DNA from: Vitrella brassicaformis
Lineage: Eukaryota > Sar > Vitrellaceae
Reading direction: 5' to 3'
Length of the DNA: 64,000 nucleotides
NCBI GenBank assembly: GCA_001179505.1
Contig: CDMY01000271.1
Span: 1 to 64,000 of the forward strand
Shown here: positions 1 to 11,349 of the stretch, piece after piece
How positions within the stretch are numbered: the first letter of the stretch is position 1
Layout of the letters: each line of letters begins with the position of its first letter
Translations under genes and position numbers: made by a program
The notes under the pieces: generated by a model
What the model saw: only the letters and a program-made list of their open reading frames with translations
What the model was told of the DNA's origin: nothing
Database searches by the model: none

Positions 1-417
1 GGAAAGACAAGGAAAGCATTCTGAGGAGACACGATCTTATCAGCCATCACCGAAGTGAGATCTGTGTTGACCACCCTTCATGATGCCATACATGGACAGA
101 AACAACTTTGACTGACTGGCCAGTCCATCGGTCTTATTAAAGTAAAAGCACTCTTACTCTGGGACTTACCGCCCAGCAGATCCTCTATTCAGCTAACTAC
201 AGGAAAGGTCCTCACCGGCCTTTTCGCACACAATCAACTGGCGCCCTTTGCAGCAGGGGATATGCAGCGTCCCTTCGCAAGTTTAGCTCGCAACCTCCTC
301 GCGGCGCCTAGGACATTGCGTAAAACTGGACGCCGGGTCGTGTTGAAACCGCTCTCTCCCTCAGCGGGCCATTCCCGTTTCATATCAGTTCAGTGGCCAC
401 TGAATTTCCCAGGCAGA
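1..417. other. Gene-free left edge and upstream region of the PRCC-like gene
   Basis: No coding segment is recognised before the first gene. An in-frame ATG at 262 could extend the PRCC-like protein by 52 residues, but that extension is basic and unlike the family. The window contains TTGCGAGCT on the minus strand at 285-293, a motif shared with other promoters here. I therefore read this stretch as promoter and 5' UTR. Confidence 0.4.
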
Positions 418-2154
418 ATGGACCTGTTAGCTGACTACGGCTCGGACGAGGAGAAGGAAGCGGCAACCACAGCCAAGGACATCAAGCTTACCGACGTCAA
501 GCCCTCCCCGCCAGCCGCAGTGAGGCCAAAGGCCAAGAAGGTGATCGACTACTCGGCTCTCACGAGCTTCAAGAACCTTCCCGCGCCGTTCGCATCGCCC
601 AGCGAGTCAGCGACGTCAGGGAAGCACGACCACCACGACCAGGAGGATGCCGGTGAGGCTCCCTTGAAGCAGAAGGCGCTGGAGGCGGCGGCCAATCGCA
701 GGAAGAGGAAGGCTGTTGGGTTGCTGAGCGCGTTGCCGAAGCCGAAGAGGGTCAGCCATGAGGAGGAGGTCCTCAGGGTCAAGCTTACAGCCGCTGACAA
801 GGCGGGCAAGAATGGGCGAGAGGAGCAGGCGGCGGCGGGGGGTGCGGAGGGTGTGGAGGGTGAAAGGCGGCGGGGTGGCCAGGTGGATGAGGATGAGGAA
901 GAGGAAGATGGGCATGAGGATGTGATCTTCGGTAATGGTGGTGGCCTGCCTGCCGCTGATGCTGACGCGGATCGTGGCGATGATGGTGGAGAGGAGGAGA
1001 AGAAGAGCGTCTCCAAGGATAAGGGGACAGGTACGCCACGCCCGCTGCAGGAACACAAGCACACCACAACCATAGCCCATAGCATCATCTGCCTGACCTT
1101 TCTGACTGTCTGTCTGTCTGTCTGATCAGTGTTGGACAGCGGTTTCTTCACGCTGGTCGACCCTGACTATGGCGACGATGACGAACAAGACGACGAACCA
1201 CAACAGCCACAGCCACAGCCTACCCTGCCCCCTGGCCCCTCCCTCCCATCTCACCCGTTGATCCCAACCGCCGTCGCGTCATCCTCTTCTGCTTCAGCAG
1301 CAGCAGCAGCAGGAGGGCCACTGGAGGGCCCGTCTCTGCCCGTCGCCGCGGGCCATATGGGCATGCCGCCGCTGGCACCACCCATGGCCTGGGGGGACCC
1401 CGCTGCCATGATGGGCATGGGCATGGCCATGGGCGTGGCTGCCAGCGACCCATGGGCAGACCAGCCAGACGAGAAGAAGGCGCCACGAGTAAGTCAGCCA
1501 GCGGCGAGAGAGCATGCAGGCAGAAGCGGTGCAGCGGGGCGATGGGTGGATGTGATGTTGTCTGTGTGTGTCGCGTGTCGCGTGTCGTGTGTGTATGTCA
1601 GTATGGCGAGTTGCCGGTGGATATGCGCAAGTTTGAGAACGTGCAGACCATCAACGCCGATGACCTCAGAGACAAAGACTGGTAAGACAAGACAAGTCAG
1701 GTCACACCACACCCTTCCCAGGGCACATTTGTTTGTCACAAACACCATACACACCATACCTGTGTCTGTCTATGGTGTGCCAGGCGTCTGAAGAATTCGG
1801 TGGCGGAGGGCGCCAAGGGCGTGTTGGGCATGGGCAGGGAGAAGGCGCCCTGGAACGCCAAGTACTACGACCCCAACTCGGGCAGCACACTCATGAGCCA
1901 CGACCCCACCAAACACCAGAAACGAAAACACCAGGTAGGCACCTACCATAGACATCACAACAATGGCCGGCCACACCATCCATCCATCCATCCATCAGGG
2001 CCGCTTCGCATTCTCTGGCTGTGTGGTTGTGATTGTCGTCACACAGATTGGATACCTTGCCCACGAGGCTCAGGAGAGGGAGCTGGAGTTGTTCGAGGCC
2101 ACTGCACACACGCGGCAGTCCAAGTACCAGACACAGATGAAGTACGGATGGTAG
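418..2154 (+). CDS. PRCC-family nuclear protein, five exons
   Basis: Exons read as 418-1030, 1130-1488, 1602-1681, 1784-1934 and 2047-2154. All junctions are GT-AG and the total is 1311 bases, an exact 436 codons plus stop. The N-terminus begins MDLLADYGSDEE, the acidic start typical of PRCC (proline-rich protein, PF10253). The middle is low complexity: acidic, Pro/Gln-rich and Met/Gly-rich. The C-terminus carries the family signature KRKHQIGYLAHEAQERELEL, then a run ending in QTQMKYGW. PRCC-family proteins are nuclear and linked to splicing and mitotic-checkpoint control; that role here is by homology only. The ATG at 418 is preferred over 262 because it gives the family N-terminus. The next gene is convergent. 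Confidence 0.88.
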
Positions 2155-2800
2155 ACAGACAGAACAGACGACCTGTAGGGGGATCGGTGTGGGTGTCGGT
2201 CGATGTGCGTGCATCTTTTTTCATTCGCTGCGATCGAGTGCTTTCGTTGTGCGCTGCTTTGACCGTGGTGGTTGGACTGAGTCAAGGACCGGGGGATGCA
2301 CTTTGTTGTGGGGTGGGTGGGTGCATCACTCATCCATCCATCCATCAACGTGGCGAGTGTGATGTACCTGATCGGTCTGCACAAGCGACCCCCATATATG
2401 CACAGCACAGACAGACAGACACCAGCCAGAGTATACACAGCCACCCACCCTTCTGTCTGTCTGTCTATAGACACCTTACACACTACAAAACACATCCATC
2501 ACCCCAGCAGGCACGGCAGCATCTCTCTACCTACACATCCATACCCTCCCATCCATCCCATGCATGCACTCATGTCATGCAGCCATCTCCCTCCCTCCCT
2601 CCCTCCCCAAACCAACCCTCCCATCTACATGTACACCGCCCCCCGCGACGAGAACAAGATCGACAGGCCGGGTATCTTGGCCGCCCCGCCTGACGTGACG
2701 CCATGGCATGCCATGGCATGCACACCAATGAAACAATCAAAACAGCCAAGAGAACACACCATACCATCAATCAGACTCTTGCTATGTCAAGTGATTCTTG
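2155..2800. other. Repeat-rich convergent intergenic region
   Basis: No gene is seen between the two stop codons. The stretch holds (CATC)n near 2330-2345, TCTG runs near 2455-2465 and CCCT repeats near 2585-2612. It probably contains both 3' UTRs. Confidence 0.5.
2585..2612. repeat. (CCCT)n microsatellite
   Basis: A run of about six CCCT units lies in the convergent gap downstream of the PRCC-like gene. Confidence 0.8.
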
Positions 2801-5800
2801 CTATTTACTTGGGAGCCGTGGCCGCTTGTTCTCAGGTGTGCCTCTGCCCATGCCTCCTCCACTGGCTGCCGGTCGCTTCTTGCTGGGCGAGACGGGGCCG
2901 TCGTTGAAGAGCAGCGGTGAGCGGGGAGGGACGCCCGGGACGGAGGGCAGGGAGGGCACAGACGACACGGATGGCGTCGGGGAACCGCCCCTGCTGTCAT
3001 CTTCCTCCTCCTCGTCTTCCTCCAGCCGCTCCCCTTGTTGCTGCTGCTGCTGCCGCTGCTGTGGTGGTGGTGGTGGTGGTTGGTCGTGTGGTGGGATTGG
3101 CATTGGTGTGGGTGTGGGTGTGGGTGTGGGTGCGGTTGATGGTGTCGGCACGGCGGGGGACCAGTGGAGGGCCTGGCAGTCCGGATCGCTACACTCGCCT
3201 GCACACATGGATGGATGGAAGGAAACAAGGACATCATCCGTCCATCCGCTGCCTACCTATTGCGAGATAAGTGGGGCAGAGCTTCGCACGATGCGCAGGG
3301 TCCAGGGGAACCTGTAAGTCCGACAACCACACCAGCGGACACACAGAGAGAGAGACATAACGACTTGGACAGTGAGGTCTTTGTTTGTCCGTCGTTTGTC
3401 GTGAACTGGTGATAGACAGACAGACCCTGGGATGCACGAGCAAAGCCTGGCACTCCGGCGTGCAGAGCTCAGCTGCGGACAAGAGATCCGACATGGATGG
3501 TGGATGCGGAGAGAGAATGTGTTGTGACGCCAATCAATCAGTGTGCCGTCGCGTCGCTTACGTGCTACGAGTGCCGTGAGGCACATGTGGCGGCCTGTGT
3601 TGGGGTCTATCAGATGGGGCGACACGTCCATCGGCACACCCACATCGTACAAACAGTACGCCACCTGACACACAACACACAACACAACACAACACAACAC
3701 AAGACACTCAAGAGCCCACGTGCGGCAGAGAGCAGACATCCATGGAGCCATCCATGTATCTCTGTGTGTGTGTGTGCGCCGGGGAATCAGGGCAAGGATG
3801 ACTACAGGATATGAGTATCAGCATCTGCGGCCCTCCCACTCTCTCTGAGAGAGATGATGGCAGGGGTCTAAGTCGGGGGCAATCCGATTCATCCTCTCCC
3901 CCACACACACACGTCTATTCACCACACACACACCCTCCCCTCCCCTCCCCCACTCGTACCTTGACAATGTCATCCTCTACGTCTGCATACGGAGGCTCCT
4001 CGCCCCGCAGCACGCTCAGCTCGTCAAAGTACCGACGCCACCCCTCCAGCACCACCGTCTGCTCGTCCTCACTGAGGCGCGTCAGTGCCGCCAGGAACGA
4101 CCGGATGCTCCTGGGGCGGCGCAGCGGCGACTCGACTATCAACACGTCACCAGAGCACACGCCCTCCTGCATGAGACAGGTGTGTTGGCGAGAGATGGAT
4201 GAATAGATTGGTGATTGGTGGATTGCGTCCGTGGGTCACCTCACCTACCTTGCTGTGTATTGGCACCAGGTCTTTGGTCGTTCGTTGCCCCACATCGCCG
4301 CACAGCTCGTCCGCTACCGAGACGCGTGAAGTGAAGTCACCATATCTGGCCAGGGCCCGCTCCAGCAGTGCCCTCAGCTTGGCATACGGCGGGCGCCTCG
4401 CCGCTGCCGCATCGACACTTGACGCGCTGCTACTGCTACTGCCGCCCTCTGCATCGTCCGCCTCCAACAACGGCACCCACTCCAGCTGCATTGCACACAC
4501 ACACACCTACAGATGGACTGACTTGTCTCTGGTTCACTGATCGATGGCACGCTGACCAATTCGATCGGTAGGGCATTGGGTATGTCGCTAGCGGGGAGGG
4601 AGAGGGGTCTGAGGTCTCTGGCTGTGGTGTGGTGGTGGGCCGTGCTGGCAAACAGTGGGGGCGGGACGTGGGCATGGCCGTGGTGGTGGGTGTCGGTGCT
4701 GTCCTCGCGCCTCGCTGGGCGTTGGAGGCGTCTGATGGCGTTGACGAGGAAGAGCTTCTTGTCCGCCATGATGCAAAACTTGTCATCGTCCTGCAAAACA
4801 GGAACGGGTGGAGACACACAAGCGAATTCAATTGCCCACATGACACCCAGGTCGCTGACTGACGTCCGTGCATACGTACGTGGTATCGTTGCCACGGCAG
4901 AGTGCCCAGCATGAGCTCCGCCAGCAGAAACAGCAGCGACCTGTGGAGGAAGGCGGGCAGACATCGACCAAAGCACATCCTGTCCCTCCTGACTGATTGT
5001 CTTCATCCTACCAGAGATCGTCTATGCGTGTGAGTGCCTCCAGTTGGTGTGCGGCGATCGAGCAGTACTTGGGGGCGCCGTGGAAGGGCGGGGGCCGCTT
5101 CTCGCGACGACGACTAACACACCTGCATACTCATCGAATGCATGCCTTGCCATCGCCTCCGCATGAACACACGAGTGCGACATAGTACCTGTCTGTGTCT
5201 GTGTAGTCTTTGGCCGAGCGGAAGTCTATCAGATGGACAGAGTCACGGGACGCACCTGACCCATCACACACAGATATCACATCGTCCGTGTCGTGCAAGT
5301 GCATTGCAGCCAGCATTTGTTTGCCCATCCATCCCTACCTCTGCCCATGACGAGATGCCCAGGCTTGACGTCCCTTGGCAATCCACACACACAGACCAAT
5401 GAATGCACAGACGTTCACACACAAACGGGTCATTCATTCGGCTCTCGTCGTAGGTATACCTGTGTATCAGCCCTCGGTCATGAACGCTCTTGAGTGTGTC
5501 CAGGACCATGCACTGATTGATTGATCACATTGAAGGAAAGGAAGAAGCACACAACGGAGAATATTCAGTCGAACCATCAGCTCACATCATCCCTTCTGTG
5601 CAGTCAGTCAGTGCGTTCGTTGTTTCTTCTTCCTCACCCCCAGCCTCATTGTGGTTGGGATGGAGAGCCTCTCCCGCGCGGCGCACACGAGGGACAGCGA
5701 GGGGCCGCCCAGCTCCATCACCACAGATGCGCAGCCTCTGACACGACACGACACGCATCGCGACAAAGATAAAATAAAAACACGGGCCGTCCGAGCATCC

Positions 5801-6328
5801 ATCACTGAGTGCCGGGGTCGGGTTATATATATACCCTTGTTCGCTGCGTTGGTAGAACCCATGGACCTTCAAGATACCAACACAACCTGGCATGGCAACA
5901 CGACACCCGCAGTTACACCCACAGCACTCCTCCTGTTGCATCCCCTGCCTCCCCTGTCTGCTCACCCACCTTCGAGCGCGACCATGCACTCGGCCTCGTG
6001 TGCCAGTGCATCGTCAGCGCCGCAGCCCCCCTCGCTCCCGCCCTGCGCGCACTTGATGGCCACGAACGATTCCCCACACCCATCGTTGCGCTCATCGTAT
6101 GCAGCAAAGACCGACGCTGGTCAGGTCAGAGAAGGAAGAATGGATCGATCCATCCATCCATCCATCCATCAATGGGTCGTGCATCTCTCATGTGGCGTGG
6201 TGGCGCTTACATGCTCTGTCTATCTGCCGCATGATGCGGTATCTGCCGTGCAGGACGGGCTCCTCCTCATCGGGTGGCGCTTCGAGGATGGAGTCGTTGA
6301 TGAGCTCCTGGCTGTAGAGCTCGCCCAT
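2801..6328 (-). CDS. CK1/TTBK-type kinase-like protein, probable pseudokinase, multi-exon
   Basis: The start at 6328 gives MGELYSQELIND, followed by RYRIMRQIDRA at the kinase N-lobe. Exons then show VAIK (beta-3 lysine), HEAECMVALE (alpha-C glutamate), VVMELGGPSL (hinge), GLIHR joined to DVKPGHLVMG, LIDFRSAKDYTDTD, FHGAPKYCSIAAHQLEA and DDLWSLLFLLAELMLGTLPW. The order and spacing fit casein kinase 1, closest to tau-tubulin kinases. Three catalytic features are altered: the glycine loop has no glycines, HRDxKPxN has His for the metal-binding Asn, and DFG is DFR. A loss of catalysis is therefore likely. The C-terminal exons add a Ser/Ala-rich region, two CxxxxCQAL-like segments and a Pro/Gln/acidic tail ending KRPRLPSK. 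The exon chain at 3.2-3.9 kb is uncertain, so the tail could belong to a separate gene. Confidence 0.75.
3669..3704. repeat. (ACACA)n simple repeat
   Basis: A run of ACACA units lies in a probable intron of the kinase-like gene. Confidence 0.75.
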
Positions 6329-6407
6329 CTCAGCGCATCGATGCGCCCTCTGGCTGAGTGCGTTTCACGCAACTTGAAGGCCTGAAACTTGGGGCAACGC
6401 AGGAAAG
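6329..6407. promoter_or_regulatory. 79-bp divergent promoter
   Basis: This stretch separates the start codon of the kinase-like gene (minus) from that of the RING-H2 gene (plus). It must hold both 5' UTRs and any shared core promoter. No TATA box is obvious. Confidence 0.6.
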
Positions 6408-7747
6408 ATGACGGAGGTGCTTAATTTCGGTAGGTGGCGCGGGCACACCTTTGAAGATGCACGAGGTAAGGGTGAAGCACAAGAAAGCCCCTTCTCCTTT
6501 CGTCCTTTCCTGTCATCCTGTTGTCGTACGTGTTGTCATGTTTTGTAGACCGTGACCCCGAGTACTGTGAATGGGTGCTCAGTCAGCGCCCTCTCCCCAA
6601 CAACACCAACTTTGCTAGTTTTCGTGGGTGGCTACAAGCGAACCCGCCGGCTATTGATGTTGACGACGACGACTTTGGCTTTGCTATGGCTATGCTGGCC
6701 CCATCGCCTGCGCCTGCTGATTATGGATCTGCACGGCAGGAGAGGGCGGGTCCGATGCCCAGCGCCGGGCCATACAACGGCTGTCATCGCACGCTGACGC
6801 ACGGGTAGGATGAATGAACGAGTGCCTCTCTCCTCATGCCCTCATGCTGGTTGGCTGTGCTTGTTTGCGTTCTTGGCTCCCTTTTCTTCTCAGGGATGTG
6901 TGTCGGAACACGACTTTGAGGGTTCATGGCATGTCGCGAGTAGAGAGGCTCCTTTCTTCTCGTCCGCCAGAGGACTTCACGCCGTTTCTTGCCACCAAAG
7001 GCACCAGCGGCGGCCGCAGCGGATGGTGACGGACAAGCAGCGGCGGCGGCGGCGAGCGGCTCAGCGACTGCCGGTGGACAGCAGGGTATTGGCGAGGGGG
7101 CGATAGTTGGGACGGCTGGGAGGATTCAGTTTGAACAAACCATCGCGAACGGAGTACCTTTGAATGTCGCCCCCTACCACCCGAACTTCCGACACTTGCC
7201 CCTGCCTGGTAGGCATGAATCTCCGTGTGGTCGATCAGCAGTCACGTGTTGTGATGGTTTTGTTGTCGGTGTTGTTCAGTTTGTGGCATCCCTGTAGAAA
7301 CAGCATACACAGCCCCAGTCGCAGTGGCGACAACTCCCGCTTCCAGGCCGAGTCCGCCTCCTGAGCCCGAGCAGGATGTGTGTAGTATCTGTCAAGACGA
7401 GCTTCGTTCGCTGCAGGTGCTGAGACAGATCAACGGATGTGGGCATGCCTTCCACGGTACGCGCGAGGGGGAAAAATGAGTGTCTTCCTTGCACATGGAA
7501 TCTGCTGCGTGTTCTCTTCTCATGTGTTCATTTCCCTCTTTGATTCAGCCGAGTGTTTGGATGGTTGGTTGAAGACGCATTCGACGTGCCCGATGTGTCG
7601 GCTCTCGCTGCACAACAGTCACACGGTGAGCAACCTTTCATTTTCCATTCACCCGAGGATCATGCGCGCACCTTTGGTTGCATCTGTCGGTGTCTGCAGT
7701 CGCACGCAAGTAGGGCTCAGCGGACGAGCGAACGGGCGCATCGTTGA
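6408..7747 (+). CDS. RING-H2 protein with an FGxWxGxxF/DPEYCEW N-terminal motif
   Basis: Exon 1 (6408-6465) encodes MTEVLNFGRWRGHTFEDA. It splices in phase to DRDPEYCEWVLSQ and NFASFRGWLQ. That combination resembles the short FGKYKG...DPxYCxW motif found beside exonucleases and in plant and algal repair proteins. An Ala/Gly-rich linker follows. A C3H2C3 RING then begins VCSIC near 7380, with CGHAFH, an intron, AECLDGW and CPMC. The last exon ends TSERAHR* at 7747. RING-H2 domains recruit E2 enzymes, so an E3 ubiquitin ligase role is likely. The boundary between 6804 and 6971 is ambiguous; a 28-base micro-exon at 6894-6921 would keep phase. The substrate is unknown. Confidence 0.75.
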
Positions 7748-8659
7748 GTTCACTGAATGGAGAAGACAGAGTGAATGCCGAGACAAGAAGCGTCTCTGCA
7801 CTGACTGTGTCAACTTCAAGCGCGGCACGTGTGCGACTCGCTCGCGTCGTTTGTCTATCGCCCTCGCGCGTGCAACTAGCTACTGTCTGCGTGGGGGAGG
7901 GAGGGGTGGTTTGCTGGGCTGGGGTGTGTGATGGGGCGGGGATCGATCCCTCCTCCCCTCGAGCTTGCTTGACTCTGCGTGCTCAGGGAACTGTTTATTT
8001 ATGGGTGTCGCGGACACACAGATGAGGGTTACGGGTAGTGCAAGTTGTCACATAGAAGACAGAGTTTGTGGCGCCGGCCTGGGTGGTGTTGGTGTGGAAG
8101 GTGGACTGCTTGCTTGTGATGAGCAAGGATGTGCGTGTGGTGATTCTTCGTGTCGTGGATCTGTATCAAATGTGTATTTGGGCCCGGGATGGGTACGAAT
8201 AGTACGTTGACTGCAGCCCTACCCTGCCCTGCAGTACGACGTCCCATCACTCAACACGCGGGCAAAACATAACTGACAATGACAATCTAGTGGTGCCAAC
8301 CATCATCGACATACATCGATCTCTCTCATTTCACCCCCAACACACAGGACGCAAGACACAAGACACATAGCATGAGTCGTGCATGTATGTCTCGGCCTGT
8401 CCTCTGGTGAGGAAGAGCAGTCACGCAATGGCCGACATTCCGCAGTTATGTACACATGGAAAGTACAGCCAGGAATTGCATCAACGGACATACACCAGAT
8501 AAGAGGAAAAACGGCATGTATATAAAAAAGTGCACAGACAAGGGCTTTATCTGCATGTGTCATGCAATCATGACATTGCACCACACCCAAGGAACACCTA
8601 CTCTCTCTCTCTCTCTCTTGTGAGGGAACAGCACAGCCCAGCACAGCACGGTAGGTCAC
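7748..8659. other. Gene-free convergent gap
   Basis: Between the RING-H2 stop and the RBR ligase stop I see no coding exon. The stretch contains GT-rich sequence and a CT run near 8600-8620. It probably holds 3' UTRs. Confidence 0.5.
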
Positions 8660-10570
8660 TTAGCACGTGCAGACGTTGAGCTCATACTTCAGCAAGGAGG
8701 TTGCCGCGCGCGTTGATGGGTGTATTCAGAGCAATATAAAGATAGACAGACACCAAGACAGTCGTATGCGCGTGGATGCCTTTCTGCACGCAGGTGCCTG
8801 CCCACCTGAGCCAGGATTGGGCTTGTTGACACAGCCGGTCGCATACGAGCCATGGATGCCAAAATGTGCGTTGCCAGACATAGAGTGCTGACGACAGAAG
8901 TGGACAAATGACGAGTGTGACGATTTGTTCTCAGCCTGAGTCACATACTCACGTCAGTGCTCTTGATAAGCTGCCCGCAATGGTTGCAAAAGCTCGTCTG
9001 ACTACGGCACTGACGAGTCTGACCACATCAATTGACCCAGTGAGAAGGCGCATGTGTGTGGTCGTGTGTCATTCTCACCTGACACCTAATACAGTTACAG
9101 CCATCACCCGGGCCGAGCTTGCCCCACGCCTTGCACGTCGGGCATCGCTGCACAAGACAATCCGAAACAATGCTCTCTGCACGAACACATGCCGCGGATG
9201 CCGCGTACTCACCTGGCAGTTTTCCTTCTGTGTGAACTGAACGAACTTCTCGTCCGCCTGTGAGTTCTCTGCCTTCCACTTCTGATACTCCTCACACGTG
9301 CCGGTGTGAGCCTCTGCCATGCAGGCAAGGCAGATGGTTTTTTCACACGTGGGACACGTCACCTGCATGAATCAGCATACATGGAATGTTGCCTGTATGT
9401 GTGTGTGCAACTTCAATGCATCCATCGTCGGTATCCGTACCTTCTTCTGGTCCTTGCCGATAATGAACAGAGCACCACACGAGGCCTTGTTGACCATGAT
9501 CGGGCACTCGCTGCAGCATGAATACATGTACAGGTGATTGACGTGTCCACTGTCGCATGACGTGTCACATGCACGGATATGTGAGGGCGCTTGCCGACAT
9601 TCTCTCTTCGTCTTCTCCGAATGACAGGTTCCTGATGCTGAAGACGACAGACAGACAGAGAGACCAAACGATGCGCCGTGTGCCCATGTCAGACGTCCCT
9701 GTTTGCGCGTACCGAAGCCTGTTGAATCTCTCGTACTGCTTTGGGGTGAGAAGGAGCTGAAGCTGCTCCTCGGTCATCGGCTGGCGACAGACAGACACGC
9801 AAGCAATCACACGATGCGCATAAGTGTGTGTGAGTGTTGACGCTGAGTGACGGTGCTTGCCGACCGACCTCGCCGCATCTCTTCATCTCGTCGTTGACCT
9901 CAGGACATGAAAGATCCGACGCTGGTCATGCAAGGCAAGCACAGACAGGGAATGGATTGTGTGCGCTCGTGCGGCCATGTGCCGGGGCGGGCGAGGGGCA
10001 GGAGTCATACCAGAGCCGGTTCCGTGGTCGATGACACTCTCGACGAAATCAAGGGAGCAATCCCTGAACTCGCAAAGGACAGAGCAAGGACACCCGTGAG
10101 CTGCGTCTTGCAGCCATCAGTCCTGCACCACCCCTACTTGCACAGGCGATGCCCGCACTTGAACTCAGTCAGGCATTTGTCGAGGCTGCACTCTTCCTTG
10201 CATAACAAGCCTGGGTGGACAGAGTTCAAAGTTAATGCACGCTCTGACTCATGTGGCATTAGTCCTCATTACACGTGAAGCAGCCGAGCGCGGATATCAT
10301 CCGAGAGTTGTCTGCACAACACAGCCGAGCGCAGCGGGCACACACTCATGTTACTGACACGTACGGCTGGCGTCCAGCCGCTCACCTGCCATCGCTTGCA
10401 ACTTCATAGCCATCTCTCTGTCTGTTTCTATCTGCTCTTGCAGCTGCACAGAGGAACGCCCATCCAGGAACATGCACACACCAGCAGTACAGCAATGGTC
10501 AAGAGGATCTATCGATGTATGTGATTTCCTTATCGTCCTTCCCGTTGACCTCTTGTGACGGTGAGTCCAT
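8660..10570 (-). CDS. RBR-type (RING-in-between-RING) E3 ubiquitin ligase
   Basis: The start ATG at 10570 gives MDSPSQE. A helical segment follows (EQIETDREMAMKLQAMA). RING1 spans exons near 10.0-10.25 kb: LCKEECSLDKC, FKCGHRLC, then HGCPCSVLCEFRDC. The linker PMTEEQLQLLLTPKQYERF matches the usual region before the IBR. The IBR has SECPIMVN and CPTCEKTICLACMAEAHTGTC. RING2 reads RCPTCKAWGKLGPGDGCNCIRC; the Cys after GDG aligns with the catalytic cysteine of parkin and HOIP, and the usual following His is Cys here. The C-terminal exons give CNHCGQLI, HFGIHGSYATGC and a short last exon ending VCTC*. RBR ligases pass ubiquitin through a thioester intermediate. The substrate is unknown. Exons at the N- and C-termini are less certain than the core. 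Confidence 0.82.
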
Positions 10571-11038
10571 AGCGCAGAGGCTGAGGCTGCGGAGGCACGC
10601 CTGGAACAGCATTGAAAAAAGGCGACGCAGACGAACAAGACTCAGGCACGTGCACTGACCGCGGGGAGGAAGACTAGGGAAAGAAAGAGTGGACAAAGCA
10701 AAGTGTTTTGCCTCTAGCGTACTTTTTTGCTTGCCCTAACTCACAAATGGATTGACCGTTTCGGATGAGCACGAACGCGAAGTTCATTCATTCATGGCCA
10801 TGCACATATGTAGTCAATCGACACACACATGTAAGAGGTCCACACCCACCTTCCCCTCACAGCTGTGAGTCTGTACAGCAATCACCCCAGCAAGTACTGT
10901 AAGTGAGTTTCTCCCCCCGCTCAGCACCGACCAGCGGTAGCGGAGCAGCCCTCGGCGCACCCGGCAAAGCAAGAGAGGCAAAAACAGCAAGCAGCCATCG
11001 ACGCAACCAAGCGATGGCTAGCTCGATGCATCCATCAA
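10571..11038. other. Intergenic gap between two minus-strand genes
   Basis: This 468-base stretch should contain the promoter of the RBR ligase gene and the 3' UTR of the polytopic membrane protein gene. No exon or RNA gene is recognised. Confidence 0.45.
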
Positions 11039-11314
11039 TCACGGCACAGTGGTGGAGATGCATTGGCTTGGGATGGTGGGCAGGTCCATCTCTCCGGCGA
11101 TTCGCAGGTTGGTGTCGTACATGATGGCCATGGCCTGGTATGTGGCCCACACGGCGATGGCCAGCAGCAGGAACAGCTGCGGCCGGTCGATCATCAGCTG
11201 ACGCGCACTGTCATCCAGCTGCTCCACGAAGTTCATGTGTGAACGGCCGCTGTCCTGGCGGCCAAAGGTCACGGCGTCTGCACAACACACCACAGCACAG
11301 CAGAGACACAGGTT

Positions 11315-11349
<35 letters not shown>

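Noticed and set aside
549-1151. Long minus-strand open frames across the PRCC-like exons
   Set aside because: They are Ser/Pro-rich mirror frames of an acidic low-complexity coding exon. The plus-strand exon set is phase-consistent and matches the PRCC family.
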